A DNA stretch of 64,000 nucleotides from Luidia sarsii (lineage: Eukaryota; Echinodermata; Asteroidea; Paxillosida; Luidiidae), in assembly GCA_949987565.1 (NCBI GenBank), contig OX465111.1, forward strand, positions 20,674,257 through 20,738,256, given 5' to 3'. The notes beneath the pieces are model-generated. The model did not search any database, was not told where the DNA came from, and was given only the letters and a program-made list of their open reading frames with translations. The translations under genes and the position numbers were made by a program. This document shows positions 1 through 17,080 of this stretch, one piece after another. Numbering within the stretch: position 1 is the stretch's first letter; each line of letters begins with the position of its first letter.

Positions 1-3621
<3,621 letters not shown>

Positions 3622-3654
3622 CTATAGCTATTTTTGAGAAAAAAATAAATGGCA

Positions 3655-3775
3655 AAGAAAACTTTAACTGGACCAGGACGTGAACATTAGTCCTCTGTTT
3701 TTGCGTACCAGCGGTTTTACCATCTGAGCTATCCAGGACTTCCTGGCTTCCAAAATAGTCAATTAGTCTTTGCAG
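3655..3775 (-). repeat. tRNA-derived SINE copy, tRNA-like part
   Basis: On the minus strand there is a TGGATAGCTCAGATGG A-box, an anticodon-arm-like CTGGTACGCAAAAACAG, and a tail CAGTTAAAGTTTTCTTTG shared with copies at 18325, 35210, 38515 and 57850. The B-box is degraded. It ends just before the 60-bp repeats at the NPDC1 acceptor. Confidence 0.65.
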
Positions 3776-3777
3776 GG

Positions 3778-3957
3778 ATGGGTGCCAGTCAGAAGCATTG
3801 AATGCTTTGTGTGTTTGTTTATTTGATGCAGAACGGTATGGGTGCCAGTCAGAAGCGTTGAATGCTTTGTGTGTTTGTTTATTTGATGCAGAATGGTATG
3901 GGTGCCAGTCAGAAGCATTGAATGCTTTGTGTGTTTGTTTATTTGATGCAGAACGGT
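3778..3957 (+). repeat. 60-bp x3 tandem repeat duplicating the NPDC1 3' splice site
   Basis: There are three nearly identical 60-bp units (3778-3837, 3838-3897, 3898-3957). Each carries the acceptor TTTATTTGATGCAG followed by AAC/AAT GGT, the first two codons of the exon. AG ends fall at 3831, 3891 and 3951, and only the last continues into conserved NPDC1 coding sequence. Use of either upstream AG with read-through would meet a TGA after nine codons. The few differences between units suggest a recent expansion. Confidence 0.9.
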
Positions 3958-6900
3958 GACCGGAAGCTAGCCCAGAGTGCCCAGATGTACCACTACCAAC
4001 ACCAGAAACAGCAGATGATTGCCATGGAGAAGTAAGTACAAGTACACACACGTGTGGCAGGCTTGTAGTCCAGCTATGCTGCTTGTTCTTTGTACTTGCC
4101 TGTGATGAAAAGTTCATTAACTTCAACCCTTAATTTCAGAAATTGGAAAACCCTTAAATCATTTTGGCATTCATGGCCTTATACTAATACATGCACAGTA
4201 CTAATTATATGGCCTAATAGTAATACTTTACTTGTATTAAAACTCATTGGCAAAATAGTACTTATACTCGTACTCACAGCTAAGTTTTAGTACTTGTATT
4301 CATGGCCAAGTTTTTGTACTCCTACAGTCGTTTTCATGGCCAAGTAGAGCATTTGTACTCCTACATTCCTTACAAATGTCACGAAGCTTTTACAGACGCC
4401 CTCACAAGTTGTCAGTCTGTGTTTGCCTGCAGCCTTGACATCATGCGCCTTGATTTGGTTGAATTCAAAGGAAAACAGGAGGAAAGGGGAAGGGCGAATG
4501 GACTGAAATCCAATTATGACTGCATGTATTAGTCTGCAAATGTAGGGTAACTGGCACCCCGCTCATGGAATAAGAGCATTTGGTTGGTAAACATTGTCCT
4601 TCCAGCACTACGAAAGAGACAGGAAGGGAAAGTTAAGATTGGCTCTCAGATTTCGAGAGTTTCTCCCGTTCGCCGAATCAATACAATACAAGCGCCGGAG
4701 AAACAAGATACTTCCGCTCGAATATTGAGGAAAGTATCGCGGCAGACGGCTTGAAAAAACAAGATCTTCTATGCATCCATTGTGTCATCTCTGTGTACAC
4801 ATTCTCTGGAGTGGTTTTTCTCCTTTAAGAAAGAATAACTGCCCCTCTTATTTCAAATTGCGGAAGAGCGTGTATTGATTTAAATAACAAAAATGATGAA
4901 AATGAAAATGGGGGGGGGGGGGGGAAGAAAAAAAGAAGAAGAAAAAAAGCATGAGGAGTGGCTCTGCGCTTTAAAAAGTGCAAACTTTTTTCCCCTTTTT
5001 CTTGAGTTTGCTTCCCAGGAGAATGAAGGAGGAAGTTGACAGAAAGCCACAATTATTCTGCTCTGTCATGTCTGTACGGGATCGGTTTACTTATCACAGA
5101 GAGGGAAGGGTGTAGGGTGATGGGAGTATTTGAGTGGATGAGGATTACCTTGGCACTTCAGTAAGAACAAACTTTGAAGCAGACAAGGAAGAGGAAGTCA
5201 GAACCTCAATGATGACAGTATTTCTGCTCAGGGAGAGGTTTGCTCTTCATGGAATGCCAACTACAGAGGGTGGCTTATTTGTTTGAAATGCATCTCATTA
5301 TTTGTTTCTCGGGGGAATGGGGGGAAGTTTAGGAGGACTGCATCCCTGCATAGTGCATATCTTTCACCTGTGACTCTTATACACTTGGAATTCTGCCGAC
5401 ATTTTTTTCAAGTTTTAACTCTAAAATTGTCTAAATATCCACTTTGTGGAAAGTGAATAATGCCTACTGCTTTGCAGGCTTTTAGAACATCATAAGAAAT
5501 GATTAAACATTGATCATTCAATGAATAAACATGACATTAAATGAATAAACAAAACATTAAATGAATACACATAACATTAAATGAATTAATATAACATTAA
5601 ATAAATTAATATAGCATTCCATGAATAAACATGACATTCAATGAATAAACATAACAATCAATGAATTACTATAACATTCAATGAATAAACATAACATTAA
5701 GCGAATAAACATAACATTCAATGAATAAACATAACTTTCAATTAATAAATATACCATTCAATGAATAAAAATAACATTCAATGAATAAACATAACATTCA
5801 ATGAATAAACTTAAGATTCAATGAATAAACATAACATTCAATGAATAAACATAACTTTCAATTAATAAATATAACATTCAATGAATAAACATAACATTCA
5901 ATGAATAAACATAACATTCAATGAATAAACATAACATTCAATGAATAAACATAACATTCAATGAATAAACATAACATTCAATGAATAAACATAAGTTTCA
6001 GTATATACATGAATGACTCAGTGAGGGCATCAGTCAAATAAGTGCCAATTCTACATATATAGTAAGTGCAGTAGGATATGACATAAGGTTTGCAAGAGCC
6101 ATCTGACATCCTTCATCCTATTGGATTTATCCCCTGGCTTTCTGCAGGGACTTGAAACTGTAGACGCACTGGCTGTGATTCAGTCTTAGGGCAAGCTCTA
6201 ATGTCTCATGCAAGTCTCATGCATGGGGCCTTATTTCAACCTCTCACTTCTATCCTACACAACCTTGTCTTTGCTTTCTGCCCCTTGGGAACAAATAGAC
6301 CAAATTTTAAGAGGCGCGCTTAACTCAGGGATTCTAGCAGCCTGCATATCAATCCTGGCCCATGGGTGAAAGCAGGGGATGGAGGAAGGGAGGGAGAGAG
6401 GAAGGAAGAGGGAGAGGGAAGGGAGGGGAGGGATGGAGGAAGGGAGGGAGAGAGGAAGGGAGGGAGAGAGGAAGGAAGAGGGAGAGGGAAGGGAGGGGAG
6501 GGATGGAGGAAGGGAGGGAGAGAGGAAGGGAGGGAGAGAGGAAGGGAGGGAGAGAGGAAGGGAGAGGGAGAGGGAGAGAGGAAGGGAGGGAGAGAGGAAG
6601 GAAGAGGGAGAGGGAAGGGAGGGGAGGGATGGAGGAAGGGAGGGAGAGAGGAAGGGAGGGAGAGAGGAAGGGAGGGAGAGGGAAGGGAGGGGAGGGATGG
6701 AGGAAGGGAGGGAGAGAGGAAGGGAGGGAGAGAGGAAGGAAGAGGGAGAGGGAAGGGAGGGGAGGGATGGAGGAAGGGAGGGAGAGAGGAAGGGAGGGAG
6801 AGAGGAAGGAAGAGGGAGAGGGAAGGGAGGGGAGGGATGGAGGAAGGGAGGGAGAGAGGAAGGGAGGGAGAGAGGAAGGAAGAGGGAGATGGAAGGGAGG

Positions 6901-9900
6901 GAGAGAGGAAGGGAGGGAGAGAGGAAGGTAGAGGGAGAGGGAGAGGGAAGAGAGGGAGAGAGGAAGGGAGGGAGAGAGGAAGGGAGGGAGAGAGGAAGGG
7001 AGAGGGAGAGGGAGAGGGAGGGGAGGGATTGAGGAAGGGAGGGAGAGAGGAAGGAAGAGGGAGAGGGAAGGGAGGGGAGGGATGGAGGAAGGGAGGGAGA
7101 GAGGAAGGGAGGGAGAGAGGAAGGGAGGGAGAGGGAAGGGAGGGGAGGGATGGAGGAAGGGAGGGAGAGAGGAAGGGAGGGAGAGAGGAAGGGAGGGAGA
7201 GGGAAGGGAGGGGAGGGATGGAGGAAGGGAGGGAGAGAGGAAGGGAGGGAGAGGGAAGGGAGGGGAGGGATGGAGGAAGGGAGGGAGAGAGGAAGGAAGA
7301 GGGAGAGGGAAGGGAGGGGAGGGATGGAGGAAGGGAGGGAGAGAGGAAGGGAGGGAGAGAGGAAGGAAGAGGGAGAGGGAAGGGAGGGGAGGGATGGAGG
7401 AAGGGAGGGGGAGAGGAAGGGAGGGAGAGAGGAAGGAAGAGGGAGAGGGAAGGGAGGGAGAGAGGAAGGGAGGGAGAGAGGAAGGTAGAGGGAGAGGGAG
7501 AGGGAAGAGAGGGAGAGAGGAAGGGAGGGAGAGAGGAAGGGAGGGAGAGAGGAAGGGAGAGGGAGAGGGAGAGGGAGGGGAGGGATTGAGGAAGGGAGGG
7601 AGAGAGGAAGGAAGAGGGAGAGGGAGAGGGAAGAGAGGGATTGAGGAAGGGAGGGAGAGAGGAAGGGAGGGAGAGAGGAAGGGAGAGGGAGAGGGAGAGG
7701 GAGGGGAGGGATTGAGGAAGGGAGGGAGAGAGGAAGGGAGAGGGAGAGGGAGAGGGAAGAGAGGGATGGAGGAAGGGAGGGAGAGAGGAAGGGAGGGAGA
7801 GAGGAAGGGAGAGGGAGAGGGAGGGGAGGGATTGAGGAAGGGAGGGAGAGAGGAAGGGAGAGGGAGAGGGAGAGGGAAGAGAGGGATGGAGGAAGGGAGG
7901 GAGAGAGGAAGGGAGGGAGAGGGAGAGGGAAGAGAGGGATTGAGGAAGGGAGGGAGAGAGGAAGGGAGGGAGAGAGGAAGGGAGAGGGAGAGGGAGAGGG
8001 AAGAGAGGGATGGAGGAAGGGAGGGAGAGAGGAAGGGAGGGAGAGAGGAAGGGAGAGGGAGAGGGAGAGGGAGGGGAGGGATGGAGGAAGGGAGGGAGAG
8101 AGGAAGGGAGGGAGAGAGGAAGGGAGGGAGAGAGGAAGGAAGAGGGAGAGGGAGAGGGAGGGGAGGGATTGAGGAAGGGAGGGAGAGAGGAAGGAAGAGG
8201 GAGAGGGAGATGGAAGGGAGGGATGGAGGAAGGGAGGGAGAGAGGAAGGAAGAGGGAGAGGGAGAGGGAAGAGAGGGATTGAGGAAGGGAGGGAGAGAGG
8301 AAGGGAGGGAGAGAGGAAGGAAGAGGGAGAGGGAGAGGGAAGAGAGGGATTGAGGAAGGGAGGGAGAGAGGAAGGAAGAGGGAGAGGGAGAGGGAAGAGA
8401 GGGATTGAGGAAGGGAGGGAGAGAGGAAGGAAGAGGGAGAGGGAGAGGGAAGAGAGGGATTGAGGAAGGGAGGGAGAGAGGAAGGGAGGGAGAGAGGAAG
8501 GGAGAGGGAGAAGGAGAGGGAGGGGAGGGATGGAGGAAGGGAGCGAGAGAGGAAGGAAGAGGGAGAGGGAGAGGGAAGGGAGGGGGAGAGGGAGGGAGAG
8601 GGAGAGGGAGGGGAGGGATGGAAGAAGGGAGGGAGAGAGGAAGGAAGAGGGAGAGGGAGAGGGAAGGGAGGGGGAGAGGGAGGGAGAGGGAGAGGGAGGG
8701 GAGGGATGGAGGAAGGGAGGGAGAGAGGAAGGAAGAGGGAGAGGGAGAGGGAAGGGAGGGGGAGAGGGAGGGAGAGGGAGAGGGAAGGGAGAAGGGAAAG
8801 GAGGGAGAGAGGGAGAGAATGAAGCCCCTACCCTCTGAAAGGCTGGCAGATACCACATCAGACCATCTAGAGTGCAATTAAGACAGCCAGCCTGCTGGAT
8901 GGTCCAAATAATAGACGTCCAGTTAACTGCTTTGTTTATTCTACCCTCCCACTCCTCTTTTCAATGCCTTCATATTATTAAGGAAAAGGAATGAGAAAAA
9001 AACCCAATGAGATGTGAATTTGGTTGAGGGGAGGGAACATAATGGTTTTAGAAATAGAGATGGTTGTATGCGCGGTCCATATGGAGGTTGATGTGGCATA
9101 CTACTAATGTTGGACTGTGTGCTGTTTGAACGCGGTTTTCTTGGATGAAATGATATTTTTATGAACTTAGTCTGTGGTATGCTTCCTTAAGCGCAGTGAA
9201 GGGTCCTACTGGGATTTGACAATGACAGGCCCTCTGTATATCTTCTAACCTTTCATTATATCTTTCATTTTTGTTTCTCTATTTTTGTTCAGGAGGGAAA
9301 AGGGTGAGATGCAACACGATGCCTCGGACTATGACTCTGAGGAGGAGAATGAGGATGGGGATCTGACAGTGTATGAATGCCCAGGACTGGCTCCGGTAAG
9401 AAGCCCTCTGGTGTAATGCTAGTCCAGATTGATGCCTTAGTATTCACCAACCTACACCTAGTACCCATATACCTACACCCAGCATATGTATCTACACCCA
9501 GTACCCATATACCTACACCCAGCATATGTACCTACACCCCAGTACCCATATAACTACACCCCAGCACCCGTACCTACACTCCCAGCACCCATATACCTAG
9601 TACCTACACCCAGCATATGTATCTACACCCAGTACCCATATACCTACACCCAGCATATGTATCTACACCCAGTACCCATATACCTACACCCAGCATAAGT
9701 ACCTACACTTCCAGCACCCATATAACTACACCCCAGCACCCGTACCTACACTCCCAGCACCCATACTGGTACCTACACCCAGCACCCATGCCTACACCCA
9801 GCACCCATACCTCCACCCCAGCACCCATATACCTACACTCAGCACATGTACCTACACGGTACACTTCCAGCACCAATACCTCCACTCCAGCACCCATATA

Positions 9901-11950
9901 CATACACGTACACCCAGCATATGTACCTACACTCCCAGCACCCATACGGGTACCTACACCCCAGCACCCATACGTCCACCCCAGTACCCATATACATACA
10001 CCCAGTATATGTACCTACACTCCCAGCACCCATACGGGTACCTACACCCCAGCACCCATACGTTCACCCCAGCACCCATATACCTACACCCAGCACATGT
10101 ACCTACACGGTACACTCCCAGCACCAATACCTCCACCCCAGCACCCATATACATACACCCAGCACATGTACCTACACGGTACACTCCCAGCACCAATACC
10201 TCCACCCCAGCACCCATATACATACACCCAGCACATGTACCTACACGGTACACTCCCAGCACCAATACCTCCACCCCAGCACCCATATACATACACCCAG
10301 CATATGTATCTACACTCCCAACACCCATATAACTACACCCCAGCACCCATACCTCCACCCCAGCACCCATATACCTACACCCAGCACATGTACCTACACG
10401 GTACACTCCCAGCACCAATACCGCCACCCCAGCACCCATATACATACACCCAGCATATGTACCTACACTCCCAGCACCCATACGGGTACCTACACCCCAG
10501 CACCCATACGTTCACCCCAGCACCCATATACATACACCCAGCATATGTACCTACACTCTCAGCACCAATACGGGTACCTACACCCCAGCACCCATACGTT
10601 CACCCCAGCACCCATATACATACACCCAGTATATGTACCTACACTCCCAGCACCAATACAGGTACCTACTCCCCAGCACCCGTACGTCCACCCCAGCACC
10701 CATATACATACATTGTTTGTGTACACCCAGTATATGTACCTACACTCCCAGCACCCATACCATGTACCTACACCCAGCACCCGTACCTACACCCAGCACA
10801 TGTACCTACACTCCCAGCACCCATACGGGTACCTACACCCAGCACCCATACCTACATCCCAGCACCCATATACCTACACCCAGCACCCATACCTACACCC
10901 AGTACCCATATACCTACCGTACCCCCAGCACCCATATACCTTCACCCAGCACCCGTACCTACACTCCCAGCACATCCCCTCAACCCTTGATGCAGGCATT
11001 AACAGTTGTATAGATCTCAGGACCCTCTTTCTCATCAAATGCAAATCAAAATTTGTCTTACACCCGGCTGGCTACAGAAACTGAAAGATCACACAACAAT
11101 GGATGAAACTATCCCTCTTTTATTTCCCAAGTGTGGATGCTCAGTAGCCACTGACTTGTGGCTGGATAGTTGGTGTAATTATTGTGTGTTGCCTCCCACT
11201 GATAAAAGCCATCAATACCAATGTCCTAGAATGAATGGACTGCTTCCATGTGATTACTGAGTTGGTTCCCTCAACCTTCTTCTGAGCATCTGGTACTTGA
11301 GGCAATTCAAGGGATCTCCACCTGGCTCTGGCTGATGCTGGCCTGGGGCTTGCCTGGAGGCTTATTCTCTTCAGCTCTCTTTCCAACTGTCAGATAGATT
11401 GGCTAGGTGGTTACCATGGGTGGGCAACAAATCTCCCAAGTTGCAGGGAAGAATTCAGACTGCAGGCTTCAATGAGGTTCCTATCAGGAGCATTGAATGG
11501 CTTAGTGCATGAAGCAGGTCACACAAGTCAAAGTGTCTTGGATGGTTGAGTGATGCTTACTTCTAAAACAGAGCTTAACTACACTGTAAATAGTTTAATG
11601 TACAGCTGCAAGAAAGGAAAAACAAGGCATATTATCATTATATATTGTAATAATTGTTTTAAAACACCAAGGATATTGGCTTGGACTGGATTGGAATCTA
11701 GTCACCCAGTTGTGTAAACACTTTTCTTCAAACAAACAAAAGGAAAGGAAAACAGTCTTGGAAATTGTAAACAATTTTTGAAAACAAATTAACTTGGACT
11801 GGACTTGATTTGAATCTAAGCTCCTGTTTGTTAAACCCCAATCTTGTCTTCTCTTTGTCCGTGCAGACTGGGGAGATGCAGGTGAAGAACCCTCTCTTCA
11901 CTGAGGACAGACACGCAGAGGAGGCCCCAGCAACGGAGGAGAAACAATAA
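3952..11950 (+). CDS. NPDC1: NPDC1-like protein, last three coding exons (5' partial)
   Basis: Exons: 3952-4031, 9293-9395 and 11867-11950 (stop TAA), joined in frame with GT/AG borders, giving 88 residues. They form the cytoplasmic tail of neural proliferation differentiation and control protein 1, a single-pass membrane protein of neurons and vesicles (related to nematode cab-1). Diagnostic stretches are KLAQSAQMYHYQHQKQQM, the acidic EEENEDGD followed by LTVYECPGLAP, and TGEMQVKNPLF, all hallmarks of the vertebrate protein. The tail after NPLF is shorter than in vertebrates and ends in acidic residues. The signal peptide, ectodomain and membrane segment are outside the window. Introns of 5.3 and 2.5 kb consist largely of tandem arrays (20-bp, purine, TACACCCAGCACCC). 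The first acceptor lies in a triplicated 60-bp repeat. Identity is confident; the function is inferred from the family. Confidence 0.9.
5508..5998. repeat. 20-bp minisatellite (ATTCAATGAATAAACATAAC)
   Basis: About 25 copies in the first NPDC1 intron. The first third is degenerate and the last third nearly perfect, so homogenisation runs toward the 3' end. Confidence 0.9.
6369..8815. repeat. 2.4-kb almost pure purine (GGGA/GAGA) array
   Basis: The plus strand is nearly all G and A, built from variants of GAAGGGAGGGAGAGAG and GGGAGGGGAGGGATGGAG, with rare T only in GGGATGG/GGGATTG. It lies inside the NPDC1 intron. It creates very long open frames on both strands (over 800 codons on the minus strand, Ser/Leu/Pro only), which are repeat artefacts. 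Runs of GGG at short spacing could form G-quadruplexes, and the mirror-like purine tract could form triplex DNA. Confidence 0.95.
9439..10975. repeat. Minisatellite of TACACCCAGCACCCATA-type units
   Basis: 1.5 kb of variable units in the last NPDC1 intron, mixing TACACCCCAGCACCCATA, ACCCAGCA(C/T)ATGTACC and TACACGGTACAC blocks in a higher-order pattern (for example four similar blocks at about 10080-10300). It leaves Tyr/Pro/His-rich open frames on the plus strand that have no start context or homology and are not called as genes. Confidence 0.9.
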
Positions 11951-14900
11951 CTCCCTTACAACACCCACAAGATACACCCTTCATTCACTCCTGGAACTCA
12001 TGCAGGTTGCCATGGTAACTCATCCTCATCTTGTGGAGCATCTTCATCTTTTAAAGAGAAATGAAAATCACCTCAAAAGTAGAGCCTTTCCTGGAAAGAC
12101 ACGTCCCCATTCATTCTTGAAACTTGTCCAGGCTGCCATGGTAATGGATTGCGGAAAGTATCTTCATCTGATAAACCTCCCTAAAAATGGACAAGGAGCT
12201 CCTCCCTGCAAAAAAACAATTGAAAAGCAGAAGCCTGTGTTGGCAACTCTAAGCACCTGACGACTGATTAGTGATTCACAGGGGGTTGTCTGAAAGATGA
12301 GGAGCAGACCAACTCCCAAATGTGCCATGAAGAAACAAGAATCCAGCCCAGGAACTCTGTGCTCTCACCACCTTTACAAACCAATATGACCCTCATACAA
12401 ACCAATAGGACCCTCATACAAACCAATAGGACCCTCATACAAACCTGGCCTATGGGCCTTATACTTTTCTTTGTCAACCCCCTGAGGAAAGAACATGCCA
12501 CTCTAGAGAAGCGATCTAGTTCCTAAGACCTCACACTCGATTAACACCAGAGAGAAAAAACTCTGGGTAAACATAACTGGGCCTTGGGCTGTACTCTGTT
12601 GTCAGTCACACCTCTGGTAGGTTTAAGAGGTCCTTAGCTGGTGATATTGCACACTGCTATTGACCAGCAGAAAGTCGTTGCAAATGGTGTACAGGCATAT
12701 GCAATTATGTCCTACATTTCCACTGCCATTGAGTATTGTCAACAAATCATCCTTGTCTTCAGAGTTGGAAGACATTGTCAAACTTAACTCCTATTTCCAT
12801 GCTGCAGACATCTTTGTCTGGTAACCACGGGTGCATGTCAATGACAGCTGATCTCTTTGGTTTGGGCCAGTTATTGAATTACAGGCACCAGTCTATTTTC
12901 AGGAGGAGGGTACTACAACACTTCCTCAATATTTTAGAAAGTTTTCCCATAAAAAATATCATGAAGGATTTTAGGAACATCAAATAATAAGAATAATTCA
13001 AAATTTCAGGATTTAAATAATTTTGGGATTTGTTTTAATCTGACTTAATCTCTTAGAACTTATCAAAGTTGAATCAGTTCAAGGTCAAGACTTGACCCAG
13101 TTGTCTGGTAACCATGGTTACCATGGTTTTTATCAACCGATTTTCGTGTACTTAATTCCTGTTGTGCAATTTGCCAATTTGGAACTATCAAACATCACAA
13201 GATGAAATATTCTCTAAAACATTTTGAGTAACAATATCACATCTAGAAACGGAAGAACATTTCTTTTTGTCTGATGGAGGATAGTATCAGTGAAAACTTA
13301 AGATTTGAAACTGAAAAAAAGAAAGGAATTAAAATGATTATATTAGATTAGTTGTACTTTTAAAATGAGTGCATGGTGTTATGCTGCACGAGTATTTAAT
13401 TTGATTATTGATTGTGATTTTTAATTGGCAAATTTTAAACTATTTTCCCCCCAAAGTAAGAAAAAAAATATTGTCTTAACTTTGAAAATTGGCCAGCATA
13501 TGGCTACCATTCCCAACATCATGAATGAACTGAATTGAAAATTGAATGTTTTTGAAACAGGGATGAGATATTGGTTTACAACATGTAAAAAACCCACATA
13601 ATGTACCCTAGTGTATTGTATTGAATGTCATTTCAAATCAGTACTGATTTAAAAAATATTGATTTATGGTCAAGGTACTTGGGTACTGAAATCTTATTCC
13701 GGCCAGCATCACAATGCATGCAGCATTTGTTTCCCCAGATGTTGTATATATACATATGTGTATGATACTGTATATATACACACACCACTATCTGTCACAT
13801 GAATTCCTGCAGTGGAAAGCCCAACAAGGAAGGCTGGAGGGGAGACTAAGCCACACTGTATGTTGCATGTGATGGCTAGTCTTGCCTCCAGTTGTTTATA
13901 TTCGCAACCATTTCTCATACCTGTTAGCGACTTATTCTTTCCATACACATAATATCTGTATCAACTACTTATTCAGATACTTTGTGTATATCTTTGGTTT
14001 TGAGTTTCATAAGTTTTGTTTTATAATCTCCCTTTTTAACCATTCTAACCTCTCTGTTCACTTTAATTTTCTGTCCTTTTCATTTTAGCCTTAACTTAAA
14101 CAAATTCATTCTTTTTCTTTGCCGTATTTTGTTTTTGTTTTTGTTTTTTGAGTTGTCATATTATTGGAGTCTTACTCCCTGAGAAAGCCCCCAGAACCCA
14201 TTGGGTAAAAGAAGTGTCAGTTGATCTGGGGCTAGAATGGATGGAGTGAAAGGTTGAGGTCAAGTCATGTGACACCCACCTGTCTCACTGCCTCGTTAAT
14301 TTTCATCTAATCGCATTATTTGACCTCAACCTTTGTTTTTGTTCAGTATAGTGTGGAGTTTTGCCGGGTTTTTCACTCGTGTGCAATGTTAGTGTTAATA
14401 ATGTGTGTCAAATCTAATTTATTTTATGATTCCTGATATTTGTCTTACTTTTCTTTCATTGTTTTGAGTTGCATTTGTAAGCAGTTGATGTTTCTCAGTA
14501 GCACCAAACTGGATGTTTTGAGGAATACTAATATCAAATCCAATCAAATTTCAGAGACATTTTTCCTTGGTTTCCTTGGGCAGATTTACATAAACATTAA
14601 GTATGATATCTTTGTATTGTGAAAAAAGGGAACATCAAATCCACTGAGACTGGAGAAAAATTGATTTTTTTTTCTTGACTTAGAAAAGTGGATTTGTTTC
14701 TTGGCTTACCTCTTCATGAGAAACCAAAACACCACGGCCATATTTGATATCTGAATCATCAGGGTTGATGTGTTTATAGGACTATAATTTTTTGCTCATT
14801 CTGCCTAAAATTGCAATTCTTGTTTTTATTTTTTCTCTCTTTAAAATCTATTCCTAACTTATCATTCCACCAGATTATTCCATTGGAAAGAATTCCTTCT

Positions 14901-16894
14901 ATTGCAGTTTTTGAACAAGGTAATAAGAAAGAAGACCTTGTAACCATCCTTGTAAATATTGCATTGATCGTTACTGAGGAGAACAAAACTTTGTAAGACA
15001 AAAATGACAAATCAGGACTTCTAAATGAAAGATGTACAAACAGACAATAATTACTACCGATTAACAGATACAGGGAAATATATATGTAAATGAATATATT
15101 GTGTATAGATGCTAGTGTATATATGGATGTGTAATGTATGATTATGTCATGCAGTGGTCTTAACAAAAAATATAAAAAAAGAAATCAATTTTTGACCCGT
15201 AGGCAATGGAGAAAGTGTGCATAATTTTGCATGTTATTTGCATATTTGCATACTTCTGCATCTCATTTGGATGCCATATTGCCTCTGGGTTGAAAACAGT
15301 AGCACTGTGTAATTTGAAGTGTAAATATTTAGATGAAACACCACAGGTAAGAACATGTGGAAGACTAAGTTATATTTATTCACAACTAATGGAAAAAGGG
15401 GTTTAAAATGCTTGAATAATCCATGGAAATGTGGAAGCTTTACATTTGAAGCTAAAGCCATAACAACCTTTGATCTGTATTTGTTGATTTGTTCAATGAT
15501 TCAGTAAAATTCTTCCAATGGTCATTGAAAATTAACTCCAAGGTTTAATGGTTTCAGTCACAACATCTTTGAGGAGAATCCATCACAAAATGGCTGTCGA
15601 TATTACAGGATTTTTTTTGTGGTTGAAATGGTTTTTGTCTGAAGAATATTTTGGTTTGGTTTTTGAAATGAGCATTCACTTTTATGAAAGCTTTTGAGAC
15701 AAGACATGCCATTTTGTGATGGAATGCTAAAAACAATGTGTGTTAGTCTGATCTGGTAGCCTGTGATCTTATGACAGAAGGAAATAGTATTGCAGTGCAA
15801 AGGTCTGAGGGAGGTCTTAAGGGCACCAGTCTAGCAGATCTAACACATTTTCCATAATTATGGGAGTTTCAGTTAAAGTAAAATAAGTAGCATGAGGTTT
15901 GTGCAGAAAGAAGTATACAGATTATATTTTTGTTTCTACTTAAAATTAAACAATGAAAATGTGTTAAATCATAGAAAGTAAGAAGTGAGTTTGATGTAAA
16001 AGTCACCGTTGATCCATGGTTCAGGCAGGATGACTTCAAGAACATACTGTTGTTTCATCCAATCCATAAATACATTTGTGAAAGGTTTGCCTCAGAAATG
16101 ATCATGTACTAGGTCTCAGACTCTCAGTGGTTGCATGCCTATATTGAATGGACAGGGTAGCGAAGTTCTTAGCACAGTATAAGAAGCCAACACTACAAGG
16201 TACATTTCCTTTGGACAACACTAAAAATGCAACATCTCCAACATCACATTTGGAAGTAACTCTATCCACAAAGTGAAGACTATGTGTAAAAAAAAGGGGG
16301 AAAAAACCCCTGTTTTCATAATTTGTAGCAAGTGTTTGGTCACTGATTGATGAAGCATCCCCAAAGCCATGAAAGCACTGGTGTCCATGCTGATATGCCT
16401 CGTAAAACATTCACCGCCATTTTGGAAATTTTCTACCGAGTACCAACCAAAAAGAACCCAATGCCCTGGTTTCATTGTTGCTGCTGCTTGTAGTTAGTAC
16501 AATCGGTGTACTGTGGTGACGATCGTGAGAGTGCTGTATAAAAATTTAAAACAACAACAACAACAAAGTAGCGAATGGTGTTTATGTCATTGTCAGAACT
16601 ATTGGAAATAAAACACTTAGAGCACGAAATGAAGTGACTTGGATTGTTTAGTCTTTTGTTTTATTTGTGAACTTTCTTGCATGTTGCTTATCGACTTTCA
16701 TGATCTGTTTTGTGAGGTCCCTGAACTGCTGTGCTTGGATGCCTGGGTACCAGGGAAACTGGTATCCTTTCATTACCATGGCCACGATACGCATTATTGA
16801 TGAGATGAATGATGGCGCAAAGATTACTCAGATGTGCCAAGTTCATGCGTTCTCTGAAATGCTCTAACTGGCTTTAGAACAAACTGTTCTCTGA

Positions 16895-17080
16895 ATGTGA
16901 TGAGGAGGGGATGTTTGCATCTGAATAGAAGTGAGGGTGCGATCCCTGGACATGGTTGAATGCTTCTGACTGGTTCCTCCTTCCAGGCAAGGACTACAGG
17001 ACTAATTGGAAAGTCAGCCATGCACCTAATTGGGTGATTTGTACATTAATCCAGAAGTCTGGGTTCAAACCCTAGGCCAG
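16895..17080 (+). repeat. Degenerate tRNA-derived SINE copy
   Basis: It has the family leader (TGTTTGCATCTGAAT, TGATCCCTGGA-like, TTCTGACTGG) followed by a decayed tRNA-like part with B-box GGGTTCAAACCC. More diverged than the copies at 35210 and 38515. Confidence 0.55.

Noticed and set aside
6255..8881. Open frames of more than 800 codons (minus) and 400 codons (plus) in the purine block
   Set aside because: Composed only of Ser/Leu/Pro or Arg/Glu/Gly from the GGGA/GAGA repeat; open in several frames on both strands at once and located inside the NPDC1 intron.
9486..11084. Tyr/Pro/His-rich frames of 412 and 457 codons
   Set aside because: Translation of the TACACCCAGCACCC minisatellite; two frames are open together and no domain is visible.
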